Below, in pieces: positions 6,408 to 6,925 of a DNA stretch of 6,925 nt. The notes under the pieces are model-generated. The model was not told the DNA's origin, did no database searches, and was given only the letters and a program-made list of their open reading frames with translations. The stretch's first letter is position 1. Each line of letters begins with the position of its first letter. Made by a program: the position numbers and the translations under genes. This DNA comes from an uncultured Spartobacteria bacterium (lineage in GTDB: Bacteria; Verrucomicrobiota; Verrucomicrobiae; Chthoniobacterales; UBA6821), in assembly GCA_903919105.1 (NCBI GenBank), contig CAIXGT010000055.1, positions 1 to 6,925 of the forward strand. Direction: 5' to 3'.

Positions 6408-6494
6408 ATGGATCACTACTATTTTTGGATTGCCACAGCAGGCCATCGAGACGAAACCCACAACCTCACCCAGGAACCTTTTCACCCACTATGA
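6408..6494 (+). CDS. Possible 28-codon leader ORF ahead of glgP
   Basis: An ATG at 6408 opens a 28-codon frame that starts MDHYYFWIATAG and ends at TGA 6492-6494. It overlaps the glgP ATG as ATGA, the same coupling seen elsewhere in this window. The N-terminus is rich in aromatic residues (HYYFW). No SD precedes it. It could be a leader peptide that couples or attenuates glgP translation, or simply chance in a short intergenic region. I recognise no family. The rest of the divergent spacer 6331-6490 shows no convincing plus-strand promoter. Confidence 0.2.
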   Translation: MDHYYFWIATAGHRDETHNLTQEPFHPL

Positions 6495-6925
6495 TCACTC
6501 CCGAAGAATTTCATTCCAGCATCGACACCTCTGTTTTAGGTCTGAAGAGCCTGATCGAAAGCCAGCTTAAGTTCAGTTTGGCCCGCGATCCTCAGACGGC
6601 GACTAAACGAGACTGGTGGCTGGCCACCTCTAAGGCCGTCGAGTGCGTCGTCATCGAACGACTGATGGCGACCCAGACGAAACACCGAGCCGAGAACACC
6701 AGGCGGCTTTACTACCTCTCCCTAGAGTTTCTCATGGGGCGTCTTTACATCAACAGCTTTTACAGCGCCGGCATTTACCAGAACATGGGGACCGCCATCA
6801 AGGAGCTGGGGCTCGATATCGATGAACTCCGCGGGGAGGAGTACGACATGGGTCTCGGCAACGGTGGGTTGGGCCGTCTAGCCGCTTGTTTCTTGGATTC
6901 GCTAGCCACCCTTGACCTACCTGCT
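6491..6925 (+). CDS. glgP: Glycogen/alpha-glucan phosphorylase, N-terminal part (runs off right edge)
   Basis: Cytosolic GT35 enzyme that releases glucose-1-phosphate from glycogen or maltodextrin using phosphate and pyridoxal phosphate. The 145 visible residues carry the N-terminal hallmarks: RRLYYLSLEFLMGR (71-84) and the glucan phosphorylase signature MGLGNGGLGRLAACFLDS (120-137), ending in LATLDLPA. That is under a fifth of the usual 800-850 residues; the PLP lysine lies outside the window. The frame is open throughout, so the gene looks intact here. The ATG at 6491 is the first in frame and gives the usual short N-terminus. AGGA at 6472-6475 is 15 bases upstream, too far to be a good SD. 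It is transcribed away from the aldo/keto reductase. It may be translationally coupled to the small ORF ending at its start. Confidence 0.95.
   Translation, partial: MITPEEFHSSIDTSVLGLKSLIESQLKFSLARDPQTATKRDWWLATSKAVECVVIERLMATQTKHRAENTRRLYYLSLEFLMGRLYINSFYSAGIYQNMGTAIKELGLDIDELRGEEYDMGLGNGGLGRLAACFLDSLATLDLPA

Overview
The window is a bacterial chromosomal segment, densely coded, with a GC content that looks like the mid-50s by eye. Eight genes on the minus strand form one long head-to-tail series. One divergent gene at the right edge lies on the plus strand. Protein styles (a RodA with a PISYGG-type C-terminus and an unusual active-site loop, a TlyA-NadK pair, a PtsN-like protein) and the near absence of Shine-Dalgarno sequences would fit the PVC group, perhaps Verrucomicrobiota. 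That placement is an impression from the sequence, not a database result. I see no transposase, integrase, CRISPR array, tRNA or rRNA, so this looks like core rather than accessory DNA.

Layout in transcription order on the minus strand: an aldo/keto reductase (6330-5281), a Gph-like HAD phosphatase (5247-4531), the TlyA-type rRNA 2'-O-methyltransferase (4534-3719), NAD kinase (3722-2868), a PtsN-like PTS EIIA protein (2848-2387), an OppF/DppF-type ABC ATPase (2390-1569), RodA (1558-452), then a 99-base AT-rich spacer and the first 117 codons of tryptophanyl-tRNA synthetase (352-1). HAD/tlyA, tlyA/nadK and EIIA/ABC are joined by exact 4-base stop-start overlaps (ATGA, ATGA, GTGA), and the other gaps from HAD to rodA are 10 and 19 bases. 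That block is therefore almost certainly one operon with translational coupling. It mixes NADP supply, ribosome modification, phosphotransfer signalling, peptide import energy and cell-wall elongation, so it reads as a housekeeping operon rather than a pathway. On the plus strand, glycogen/alpha-glucan phosphorylase begins at 6491 and runs off the right edge. The 160-base divergent spacer should hold both promoters.

Four things stand out. (1) The rodA-trpS spacer is built of two converging arrays of degenerate 8-base units (consensus about GTTRAARR), arranged as a large imperfect inverted repeat. (2) RodA keeps its catalytic-type Asp but has lost several otherwise strongly conserved polar residues. 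(3) Almost no start codon has a Shine-Dalgarno sequence; several have a C-rich stretch just before ATG, and the single GTG start has the single good SD. (4) The palindrome GGATCC occurs 12 times, against about 2 expected. I did not find a clearly new multi-gene system here; the repeat element is the best candidate for something undescribed.
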